NCBI RefSeq assembly: GCF_036320965.1 | Contig: NC_092262.1 | Span: 1,276,911 to 1,340,910 of the forward strand | Length of the DNA: 64,000 bases | Source of the DNA: Panulirus ornatus | Taxonomy: Eukaryota > Arthropoda > Malacostraca > Decapoda > Palinuridae | Direction: 5' to 3' | Part shown: piece by piece, positions 52,821 through 64,000 of the stretch | Layout of the letters: every line of letters begins with the position of its first letter | Numbering within the stretch: position 1 is the first letter of the stretch | Made by a program: the position numbers and the translations under genes | Notes under the pieces: model-generated | What the model was told of the DNA's origin: nothing | Seen by the model: the letters and a program-made list of their open reading frames with translations, nothing else | The model's database searches: none

Positions 52821-55800
52821 ATCCCTGGGGATAGAGGAGAAAGAATACTTCCCACGCATTCCTCACGTGTCGTGGAAGGCGACTAAAGGTGACGGGAGCA
52901 GGGGCCAGAAACCCTCCCCTCCTGGTACTTTCTAAAAGGGGAAACACAAGAAGGAGTCAAGCGGGGAGTACTCATCCTCCTCGAAGGCTTAGATTAGGGT
53001 GTCTAAATGTGTGTCGATGTAACCAAGATGAGAAAAAAGGAGAGATAGGTACTATGTTTGAGGAAAGGAACCTGGATGTTTTGGCTCTGAGTGAAACGAA
53101 GCTCAAGGGTAAAGGGGTAGAGTGGTTTGGGAATGTCTTGGGAGTAAAGTCAGCGGTTAGTGAGAGGATACGAGCAAGGGAAGGAGTAGCACTACTCCTG
53201 AAACAGGAGTTGTCGGAGAATGTGGTAGAATGTAAGAAAGTAAATTTTAGATTGATATGGGTAAAACTGAAAGTTGATGGAGAGAGATGGGTGATTATTG
53301 GTGCATATGCACCTGTGCATGAGAAGAAAGATCATGAGAGGCAAGTGTATTGGGAGCAGCTGAATGAGTGTGTTAGTGGTTTTGATGCACGAGACCGGGT
53401 TATAGTGATGGGTGATTTGAATGCAAAGGTGAGTAATGTGACAGTTGAGGGAATAATTGGTATACATGGGGTGTTCAGTGTTGTAAATGGAAATGGTGAA
53501 GAGTTTGTAGATTTATGTGCTGAAAAGGGACTGGTGATTGGGAATACCTGGTTTAGAAAGCGAGATATACATAAGTATACGTATGTAAGTAGGAGAGATG
53601 GCCAGAGAGCGTTATTGGATTACTTGTTAATTGGGAGGCGCGCGAATAACAGACTTTTGGAAGCTAATGTGTTGAGAGGTGCAACTGGAGGGATGTCTGA
53701 TCATTATCTTGTGGAGGCAAAGTTGAAGATTTGTACGTTTTGTCAGAAAAGGAGTGAGAATGTTGGAGTGAAGAGAGTGGTGAGAGTAAGTGAGCTTGCA
53801 AAGGAGACTTGTGTGAGGAAGTACCAGCAGAGACAGAACATAGAATGGAAAAATATGAGAACAAAGGAGGTAAGGGGAGTGAGGGAGGAATGGGATATAT
53901 TTAGGGAAGCAGTGATGGCTTGCGCAAAAGATGCTTGTGGCTTGAGAAGCGTGGGAGGTGGATTGATTAGAAAAGGTAGTGAGTGCTGGGATGAAGAAGT
54001 AGGATTATTAGTGAAAGAGAAAAGAGAGGCATTTGGACGATTTTTGCAGAGAAAAAATGCAAATGAGAGGGAGATGTATAAAAGAAAGAGGCAAAAGGTC
54101 AAGCGAAAGGTGGAAGAGGTTACAAAGAGGGCAAATGAGAGTTGGGGTGAGAGAGTATCACTTAATTTTAGGGAGAATAAAAAGATGTTTTGGAAGGAGG
54201 TAAATAAAGTGTGTAAGACAAGGGAGCAAATGGGAATTTCAGTGAAGAGGGCTAATGGGGAGATGATAACAAGTAGTGGTTATGTGAGAAGAAGATGAGG
54301 TGAGTATTTTGAAGGTTTGTTGAATATGTTTGATGATAAAGTGGCAGATATAGGGTGGTTTTTTCGGTGTGCAAAGTGAGAGGGTTAGGGAAAATGATTT
54401 GGTAAACAGAGAAGAGGTAGTAAAAGCTTTGCGGAAGATGAAAGCCTTCAAGGCGGCAGGTTTGGATGGTATTGCAGTGGAATTTATTAAAAAAGGGGTG
54501 ACTGTAATGTTGACTGGTTGGTAAGGTTATTTAATGTATGTATGATTCATGGTGAGGTGCCTGAGGATTGGCGAAATGCTTGCATAGTGCCATTGTACAA
54601 AGGCAAAGGGGATAAGAGCGAGTGCTCATATTACAGAGGTATAAGTTTATTGAACATTCCTGGGAAATTATATGGGAGGGTATTGATTGAGATGGTGAAG
54701 GCATGTACAGAACATCAGATTGGGGAAGAGGAGTGTGGTTTCAGAAGTGGTAGAGGACGTGTGGATCAAGTGTTTGCTTTAAAGAATCTATGTGAGAAAT
54801 ACTTAGAAAAGTAAATGGATTTGTATGTAGCATTTACGGATGTGGAGAAGGCATATGATAGAGTTCATAGAGATGTTCTGTGGAAGGAGTTAAGAATATA
54901 TGGTGTGGGAGTCAAGTTGATAGAAGCAGTGAAAAGTTTTTATCGAGGATGTAAGGCATGTGTACGTGTAGGAAGAGAGGAAAGTGATTGGTTCTCAGTG
55001 AATGTAGGTTTGCGGCAGGGGTGTGTGATGTCTCCCTGGTTGTTTAATTTGTTTATGGATGGGGTTGTTAGGGAGATGAATGCAAGAGTTTTGGGAAGAG
55101 GGGCAAGCATGCAGTGTGTTGTGGATGAGAGAGCTTGAGAAGTGAGTCAGTTGTTGTTCGCTGATGATGCAGAGCTGGTGGCTGATTCATGTGAGAAACT
55201 GCAGAAGCTGGTGACTGAGTTTTTTAAAGTGTGTGAAAGAATATGAATAAGAGCAAGGTTATTAGTTACAGTAGGGTTGAGGGTCAAGTCAATTGGGAGT
55301 TAAGTTTGAATGGAGAAAAACTGGAGGAAGTAAAGTGTTTTAGATATCTGGGAGTGGATCTGCCAGCGGATGGAACCATGGAAGAGGAAGTGAATCATAG
55401 GGTGGGGGAGGGGGCGAAAATTCTGGGAGCCGTGAAGAATGTTTGGAAGTCGAGAACATTATCTCGGAATGCAAAAATGGGTATGTTTGAAGGAATAGTG
55501 ATTCCAACAAAGATATATGTTTGCGAGGAGTGGCTATGGATAGAGTTGTGCGCAGGAGGGTGGATGTGCTGGAAATGAGATGCTTGAGGACAATATGTGG
55601 TGTGAGGTAGTTTCATCGAGTAGGTAATGTAAGGGTAAGAGAGATGTGTGGAAATAAAAAGAATGTGTTTGAGAGAGCAGAAGAGGGTGTTTTGAAATTG
55701 TTTGGTCACATGGAGATAATGAGCGAGGAAAGATTGACCAAGAGGATATATGTGTCAGAGGTGGAGGGAACGAGGAGAAGTGGAAGACTAAATTGGCTGT

Positions 55801-56362
55801 GGAAAGGTGGAGTGATAAAGATTTTGAGTTGCCGGGGCCTGAACATGAAGGAGGGTGAAAGGCGGGCAAGAAATAGAGTTAATATGAACGATGTGGTATA
55901 TCGGGGTCGACGTGCTGTCAATGGATTGAACCAGGCCGTGTGAAGCGTCTGGGGTAAACCATGGAAAGTTGTGTTGGGCCTGGATGGGGAAAGGGAGCTG
56001 TGGTTTCGGTGCATTATTACATGACAGCTAGAAAATGAGTGTGAACGAATGGGGCTTTTGTTGTCTTTTCCTAGCGCTACCTCGCGCACATTAGGGGGGA
56101 GGGGGCTGTTATTCCATGTTTGGCGGGATGGTGATGGGAATAAATAAAGGGAGACAGTATGAATTCTGTACATGTGTATATATATATATATATATATGTC
56201 TGTGTGTGTATATATATGTGTACATTGAGATGTATAGGAATCTATATTTGCATGTGTGGACGTGTATGTATATACATGTGTATGTGGGTGGGTTGGGCCA
56301 TTCTTTCGCCTGTTTCCTTGCGCTACCTCGCTAACGCGGGAGACAGCGACAATGCAAAATAA
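52821..56362 (+). mobile_element. Full-length RTE-like LINE, long 3'UTR form, between (TTA)n tracts
   Basis: Runs from ATCCCTGGGGATAGAGG (52821) to GCGGGAGACAGCGACAATGCAAAATAAAA (56362), about 3.54 kb. It is the only complete long-3'UTR copy here. It shows both the internal AGCGCTACCTCGC motif (about 56075) and the terminal one (about 56322). The TTA tracts on both sides suggest insertion into a single (TTA)n array, with any target-site duplication hidden in the repeat. Confidence 0.94.
52889..55943 (+). pseudogene. EN-RT ORF of the long-3'UTR LINE, intact endonuclease, broken RT
   Basis: The frame is open from 52889 to 54298. It has [51 protein letters not shown] (Asp to Gly) and [10 protein letters not shown]. 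At the position of the start codon in copies A and B it reads AAAAGGGGAAAC, with no ATG. The RT is split by TGA at 54296-54298, indels near 54360 and 54500, TAA at 54812-54814, a TGA (TGG to TGA) at 55136-55138, a deletion at 55230 and more. [11 protein letters not shown] reads FADDAELVADS. Confidence 0.92.
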
Positions 56363-56369
56363 AAAAAAT

Positions 56370-56391
56370 ACCATTATTATTATCATTAATA

Positions 56392-56437
<46 letters not shown>

Positions 56438-56505
56438 CATTATTATTATTATTATTGTTGTTGTTGTTATCATTATTGTTATCATTATTATTATTTTTTT
56501 TTATT
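56370..56505. repeat. (TTA)n/(TTG)n microsatellite
   Basis: ATTATTATTATCATTAATATTG type sequence, with a short GTTGTTGTT part, between two LINE tails. Confidence 0.96.
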
Positions 56506-56511
56506 TTTATT

Positions 56512-58469
56512 ATACTTTGTCGCTGTCTCCCGCGTTTGCGAGGTAGCGCAAGGAAACAGACGAAAGAAATGGCCCCCCCCCCATACACATGTATATACAT
56601 ACGTCCACACACGCAAATATACATACCTACACAGCTTTCCATGGTTTACCCCAGACGCTTCACATGCCCCGATTCAATCCACTGACAGCACGTCAACCCC
56701 GGTATACCAGATCGCTCCAATTCACTCTATTCCTTGCCCTCCTTTCACCCTACTGCATGTTCAGGCCCCGATCACACAAAATCCTTTTCACTCCATCCTT
56801 CCACCTCCAATTTGGTCTCCCTCTTCTCCTTGTTCCCTCCACCTCCGACACATATATCTTCTTTGGTCAATCTCTACTCACTCATCCTCTCCATGTGCCC
56901 AAACCACTTCAAAACACCCTCTTCTGCTCTCTCAACCACGTTCTTTTTATTACCACACATCTCTCTTACCCTTACGTTACTCACTCGATCAAACCACCTC
57001 ACACCACACATTGTCCTCAAACATCTCATTTCCAGCACATACATCCTCCTGCGCAGAACACTATCCATAGCCCACGCCTCGCAACCATACAACATTGTTG
57101 GAACCACTATTCCTTCAAACATACCCATTTTTGCTTTCCGAGATAATGTTCTCGACTTCCACACATTCTTCAAGGCCCCCAGGATTTTCGCCCCCTCCCC
57201 CAACCTATGATTCACTTCCGCTTCCATGGTTCCATCCGCTGCCAGATCCACTCCCAGATATCTAAAACACTTCACTTCCTCCAGTTTTTCTCCATTCAAA
57301 CTCACCTCCCAATTGACTTGACCCACAACCCTACTGTACCTAATAACCTTGCTCTTATTCACATTTACTCTTAACTTTCTTCTTCCACACACTTTTCCAA
57401 ACTCAGTCACCAGCTTCTGCAGTTTCTCACATGAATCAGCCACCAGCGCTGTATCATCAGCGAACAACAACTGACTCACTTCCCAGGCTCTCTCATCCCC
57501 AACAGACTTCATACTTGCCCCTCTTTCCAAAACTCTTGCATTTACCTCCCTAACAACCCCATCCATAAACAAATTAAACAACCATGGAGACATCACACAC
57601 CCCTTCCGCAAACCTACATTCACTGAGAACCAATCACTTTCCTCTCTTCCTACACTTACACATGCCTTACATCCTCGATAAAAACTTTTCACTGCTTCTA
57701 ACAACTTTCCTCCCACAACATATATTCTTAATACCTTCCACAGAGCATCTCTATCAACTCTATCATATGCCTTCTCCAGATCCATAAATGCTACATACAA
57801 ATCCATTTGCTTTTCTAAGTATTTCTCACATACATTCTTCAAAGCAAACACCTGATCCACACATCCTCTACCACTTCTGAAACCACACTGCTCTTCCCCA
57901 ATCTGATGCTCTGTACATGCCTTCACCCTCTCAATCAATACCCTCCCATATAATTTACCAGGTATACTCAACAAACTTATACCTCTGTAATTTGAGCACT
58001 CACTCTTATCCCCTTTGCCTTTGTACAATGGCACTATGCAAGCATTCCGCCAATCCTCAGGCACCTCACCATGAGTCATACATACATTAAATAACCTTAC
58101 CAACCAGTCAACAATACAGTCACCCCCTTTTTTAATAAATTCCACTGCAATACCATCCAAACCTGCTGCCTTGCCGGCTTTCATCTTCCGCAAAGCTTTC
58201 ACTACCTCTTCTCTGTTTACCAAATCATTTTCCCTAACGCTCTCACTTTGCACACCACCTCGACCAAAACACCCTATATCTGCCACTCTATCATCAAACA
58301 CATTCAACAAACCTTCAAAATACTCACTCCATCTCCTTCTCACATCACCACTACTTGTTTTCACCTCCCCATTTGCGCCCTTCACTGAAGTTCCCATTTG
58401 CTCCCTTGTCTTACGCACTTTATTTACCTCCTTCCAGAACATCTTTTTATTCTCCCTAAAATTTAATGA
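56512..58469 (-). mobile_element. RTE-like LINE, short 3'UTR form, 5' end folded back
   Basis: The minus-strand copy runs from [12 protein letters not shown] (58469) to the 3' terminus and T-run at 56512. Its 5' end continues without a break into a 29-base inverted copy of itself (58475-58503) and then (ATT)n. Confidence 0.94.
56874..58460 (-). pseudogene. RT and C-terminus ORF, open about 530 codons, 3' frameshift
   Basis: Open from LNFRENKK through [49 protein letters not shown] (Gln to Lys in motif 5) and [13 protein letters not shown] to FGHMERMSE, where an indel at about 56870 shifts the frame and separates the last about 50 codons. No endonuclease. Single changes such as KTSSGD, YVVGGK and ACVSVG mark it as a separate copy from A and B. 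Confidence 0.88.
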
Positions 58470-58503
58470 GAGTATCATTAAATTTTATGGAGAATAAAAA
58501 GAT
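58441..58503. repeat. Foldback, 29-bp arms, 5-nt loop, at LINE 5' end
   Basis: Arms 58441-58469 and 58475-58503 are reverse complements with one mismatch, around the loop GAGTA. The right arm and loop are plus-strand LINE sequence (GAGTATCATTAAATTTTA.GGAGAATAAAAAG), so the minus-strand element turns back on itself for about 34 bases. Confidence 0.9.
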
Positions 58504-58694
58504 TATTATTATTACTATCATTAGTATTATTACTAATATTATCATTATTATCATCATTATTATTATCATTATTACCTTAATTATTATTATTATCATTATT
58601 GCTATCATCATTATTATCATTATTATTATCATTATTATTATTATCATTACTATTATTATTATTATTTTTATTATCATTATTATTATTATTATTA

Positions 58695-58753
<59 letters not shown>

Positions 58754-58935
58754 TATCATTATCATAATTATTATTATTGTTATTACTATTATCATCATCA
58801 TCATTATCATTATCACTGTTATTATTATCATTATTATTATCATTATTACTATTTTTGTTATTATTATCACTATTGTTATCATTATCATTACCAGTATTAT
58901 TACTATTGCTATTATCATTATTATCATCATATATT
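58504..58935. repeat. (ATT)n/(ATC)n imperfect microsatellite, about 430 bp
   Basis: Trinucleotide repeats ATT, ATC and occasional ACT or GTT throughout. Any open frames here are low-complexity artefacts. Confidence 0.97.
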
Positions 58936-58981
58936 ATCTTTAGTCTATCACTTCTCTTATCATTAGAAATGTTTATAAAAA

Positions 58982-58983
<2 letters not shown>

Positions 58984-59038
<55 letters not shown>

Positions 59039-59120
59039 GTGTGTGTGTGTGTCTGTTTGTGTGTCTGTCTGTCTGTGTGTGTGTGTATATGTGAGAGTTT
59101 GTGGGTGTGTTTGTGTATGT

Positions 59121-59197
<77 letters not shown>

Positions 59198-59213
59198 TGT
59201 GTGTGTATGTGGA
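58984..59213. repeat. (TG)n microsatellite, about 230 bp
   Basis: GT repeats with TCTGTTTG and TATG interruptions. Confidence 0.98.
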
Positions 59214-59440
59214 AATGACACATGTCTCGGGTCCTTTAACATAATATAAGGCAACAGTATTTGAACATGACACATGTCAACAGTCCCTAAAAATGATACA
59301 TGTCTGCAGTCTTTTAACATGGTATACGACAGCATTCTATGAACATGACACATATCAACATTCCCTGAACAGGACAGATGTTAAGAGTTCCTTTTCTTAT
59401 CACTGTACGTGTCGACAGTCTCTAAACATGTTTCTTGTCA
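59214..59440. repeat. Degenerate minisatellite, unit about 26 bp
   Basis: Successive units align as ATGACACATGTC.AC.GTCC and CTGAAC: ATGACACATGTCTCGGGTCC, ATGACACATGTCAACAGTCC, ATGATACATGTCTGCAGTC, ATGACACATATCAACATTCC, AGGACAGATGTTAAGAGTTCC. About seven to eight units with 20-40% divergence. No coding signal. Confidence 0.8.
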
Positions 59441-59815
59441 GCAGCCCTTAGTAATGAACGTAACTGAAACAGTGAATATCTGATTAACTAAGTTATGTCC
59501 TACAGACTTTTCGAGAGTAATAGAGAGGACTGGCCTATTGTGCTACTGAGTTTTGAGGAAACAGGTTTCACCGTCTCATCTGCTGAAGGGTATCTGGCCT
59601 AACCTGACCAGCTGAGCAGCAGGTTCAACATACAGGACTTCCTGACTGACGTCGGGAACAATCTGTTGAATTTCTTAGGGGGTCGGCTTGTAGGAGTTGC
59701 AGCCTGACCTCCTGAGCAACTGAAGAGGTCAAACAAAATAATAAAATCCATAAAAAAAATGTCTCAGTTGTTTATTACCCATGACCTGCGATGAGGAAAC
59801 ACAATCATGAGTATC
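59441..59815. other. Low-repeat intergenic DNA
   Basis: About 375 bases with no recognisable gene, RNA or mobile element. No ORF of note. Confidence 0.6.
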
Positions 59816-60540
59816 TAACATCTGGAGGATCCAGGAATCCTACACACCTGGAGGACACAGAACCACCACACACCTGGAGAACTTAGGGTTCTCATACACC
59901 TGGAGAATTCAAGCTTCCACATATCTGGATAATCAAATGCTGCCACACACCTGGAGATCCAAAACACCACACACCTTATGAATACTGAACCCACAAACAC
60001 CTTGAAGATACAGGTTTAGAATCTAGGGCCACCACACACTTTGAGAATCCTGAGCCCCCTCACATGGAGGATCAACAATGCCAAGCATCTTCAGGATATA
60101 ACATCCAGCACATATGGATGGGTTGGAACTCCAGTGCACCTGGAGAATCCAGAGCTTTCACACACCTTTATTATAAAGGAATCCCAAACACCTGGGTGAT
60201 GAGAAAACACATGTAAATGGCATAGATCCCATACACACATGGAGGACCTTGTGCTTCTAAACACCTGTAGGGACGATGATCTCCACACCTGGAAGATCTA
60301 GCACCCAAGCAGACAAATGGATCGTCTAAGACCCATTCATGCCTGGAGATCCAGAATCCCAACACATCTAGGGGTTCTAGGGCCTCCATATACCAGAAGT
60401 GTCCATGAATCCCACACACTTGGAGGATCCAGGACCTCCCAAGCATGGAGGATAAAGAACCCCACACACCTGGAGGATCAAGATTACATAAACACATAGA
60501 AGATCCAGGATACATGCAAGGATACATGGAGGACCCCTAA
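59816..60540. repeat. Degenerate minisatellite, unit about 27-29 bp
   Basis: The unit approximates CACACACCTGGAGGATCCAGGAACCC. Clear copies: ACATCTGGAGGATCCAGGAA, ACACCTGGAGGACACAGAA, ACACCTGGAGAACTTAGG, ACACCTGGAGAATTCAAG, ACACCTGGAGATCCAAAAC, GCACCTGGAGAATCCAGAG, ACACTTGGAGGATCCAGGA, ACACCTGGAGGATCAAG. About 25 units with variable spacing and substitutions. Open frames of 60-118 codons on both strands follow from the repeat and lack gene features. Confidence 0.85.
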
Positions 60541-61290
60541 AACACCTATACTTAGCTTATATGTTTTATCTAGGCGAAGATGCACTTGATACGTTGGTGA
60601 TGATTGGCTAAATGAAACATGTCCAAGTAACATAGCTGTATTTCAAATGTTTATCAGATATTTTGAATAGAAACTTATTTATTCACTCCAGTTTCTCCCT
60701 CAGATACATGATAAATCAATTGGTAATGCTAATGAGTAAAAGGATTATGAAGTAATGTGTTGGTAAGTCTAGATTAGATAATAATAACCTCCCAAGTCAA
60801 CGATCCAAGCTTGTTCTCGGACGCACGTTACTTCATTTGTAAATTTTCACATATCCTAACATAAGTTGGGAAAACTGCGCTAAACATATGAAGAAACAAA
60901 AAAGATTTGAAGACCAGAATCTACTCAAAAAATAGAATGAATGAAACTCGCTGCTTGTGAAACGTTACGGGAAGGAAAAAAAAAGAAAATCACCTAAAGG
61001 GAACACACTTCCAGTCACTTATCATTAAGGATAATGCTCCATGTCATTCTAAAATATCAAACAAAGTTCCAACAATCGGCTACAAAAAAGTAACAACTAA
61101 TTCAGTGGTTAGAGGAAACTAATATTGATCACGATCCTTTTTTTGCAAAAGTTGAACTGCTCGAGATCTACAATCGTCATAAACAAAATCAAATACACAA
61201 AATAGATGAAATATGTGAGGAATGGAGATAGAAAGAAAAAAGCAGAATATTATAGAGACATAAAACGCTTATTGACCGTGGCTTACAAGT
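60541..61290. other. Low-repeat AT-rich DNA, possible old transposon relic
   Basis: The longest stretch without recognisable repeat. One plus-strand frame near 61000-61090 reads FQSLIIKDNAPCHSKISNKVPTIG, recalling the second catalytic Asp region (DNAPxH) of pogo/Tigger-type transposases. It is too short and isolated to call. No other feature seen. Confidence 0.35.
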
Positions 61291-61770
61291 CCACACACAC
61301 AAATATACATACCTATACATCTCAAAGTACACATATATATACACACACAGACATATACATATATACACATGTACACAATTCATACTGTCTGCCTTTATTT
61401 ATTCCTATCGCCACCCCACCACACATGGAATAACAACCTCCACCACCTCATGTGTGCGAGGTAGCGCTAGGAAAAGACAACAAAGGCCCCATTCGTTCAC
61501 ACTAAGTCTCTAGCTGTCATGTAATAATGCACTGAAAACACAGCTCCCTTTCCACATCCAGACCCCACAGAACTTTCCATGGTTCACCCCAGACGTTTCA
61601 CATGCCCTGGTTCAATCCATTGGCAGCACGTCGACCCCAGTATACCAAATCGTACCAATTCACTCTATTCCGTGCACGCCTTTCATCCTCCTCCATCTTT
61701 ACGCCCCGATCGCTCAAAATCTTTTTCACTACATCTTTCCACCTCCAATTTGGTCTCCCACTTCTCCTCG
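61291..61770 (-). mobile_element. RTE-like LINE C-terminus and long 3'UTR, 3' end missing
   Basis: The minus strand encodes [36 protein letters not shown] (61598-61780), then the long 3'UTR to GTGTGTGTGGAC near 61291. The terminal about 100 bases are absent. Directly upstream (61771-61892), in the same orientation, is a LINE/short-derivative 5' head, so endonuclease and RT are deleted between them. Confidence 0.88.

Positions 61771-64000
<2,230 letters not shown>

Noticed and set aside
58466..59353. Poly-Ile/Leu, poly-Asn, Cys-Val and His-Thr ORFs
   Set aside because: Translations of (ATT)n and (TG)n microsatellites.
60171..60527. 118-codon minus-strand frame in the minisatellite
   Set aside because: Follows from the repeated CCTGGAGGATCC unit. 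No start context, domain or conservation visible.

Overview
The window is eukaryotic repeat sequence with no complete host gene. It is about 90% retrotransposon copies and AT-rich microsatellite. The purine-rich endonuclease/reverse-transcriptase proteins, very long (TA)n tracts and (CA)n/(ATT)n satellites fit an invertebrate and, from general familiarity, most likely a decapod crustacean. That assignment is inference; no diagnostic host gene is present. Four 100-N gaps (2481-2580, 10696-10795, 31138-31237, 52591-52690) mark scaffold joins of unknown size.

The dominant element is one APE-type non-LTR retrotransposon family, probably RTE-like. It is about 3.3-3.5 kb with a single ORF of about 1000 codons: an EEP endonuclease, then a reverse transcriptase with FADD, then a C-terminal region, and no RNase H. 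About 25 copies or pieces lie on both strands. Two 3'UTR forms occur. An older long form has about 330 extra bases and generally broken ORFs; a younger short form includes near-intact copies. Short internally deleted derivatives keep both element ends. Most copies begin or end inside (TA)n or (TTA)n tracts.

Layout. 1-10.8 kb: truncated copies in alternating orientation, two short derivatives, a tRNA-like hairpin and a twin-primed copy at 4.2-7.2 kb. 10.8-29.2 kb and 31.2-46.6 kb: two arms of a large interrupted palindrome centred near 30 kb. Each arm carries, in mirror order, a long-3'UTR copy, a full-length copy A, a ubiquitin/LINE chimera, a (TA)n centre, a full-length copy B, a Penelope-like fragment and old LINE copies. 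29.2-31.2 kb: spacer with a LINE copy and a gap. 46.7-52.6 kb: more LINE copies and a third Penelope-like fragment. 52.8-56.4 kb: an old full-length copy between (TTA)n tracts. 56.5-58.5 kb: a short-form copy with a foldback at its 5' end. 58.5-61.3 kb: (ATT)n, (TG)n, two degenerate minisatellites and the only substantial low-repeat DNA. 61.3-64 kb: a deleted LINE chimera and a LINE copy running off the right edge.

The most notable features are the palindrome, whose arms share private frameshifts and the same LINE-ubiquitin junction; the twin-primed insertion; the short derivatives; and the association of the family with (TA)n. Coordinates of repeat edges are read by eye and may be off by several bases.
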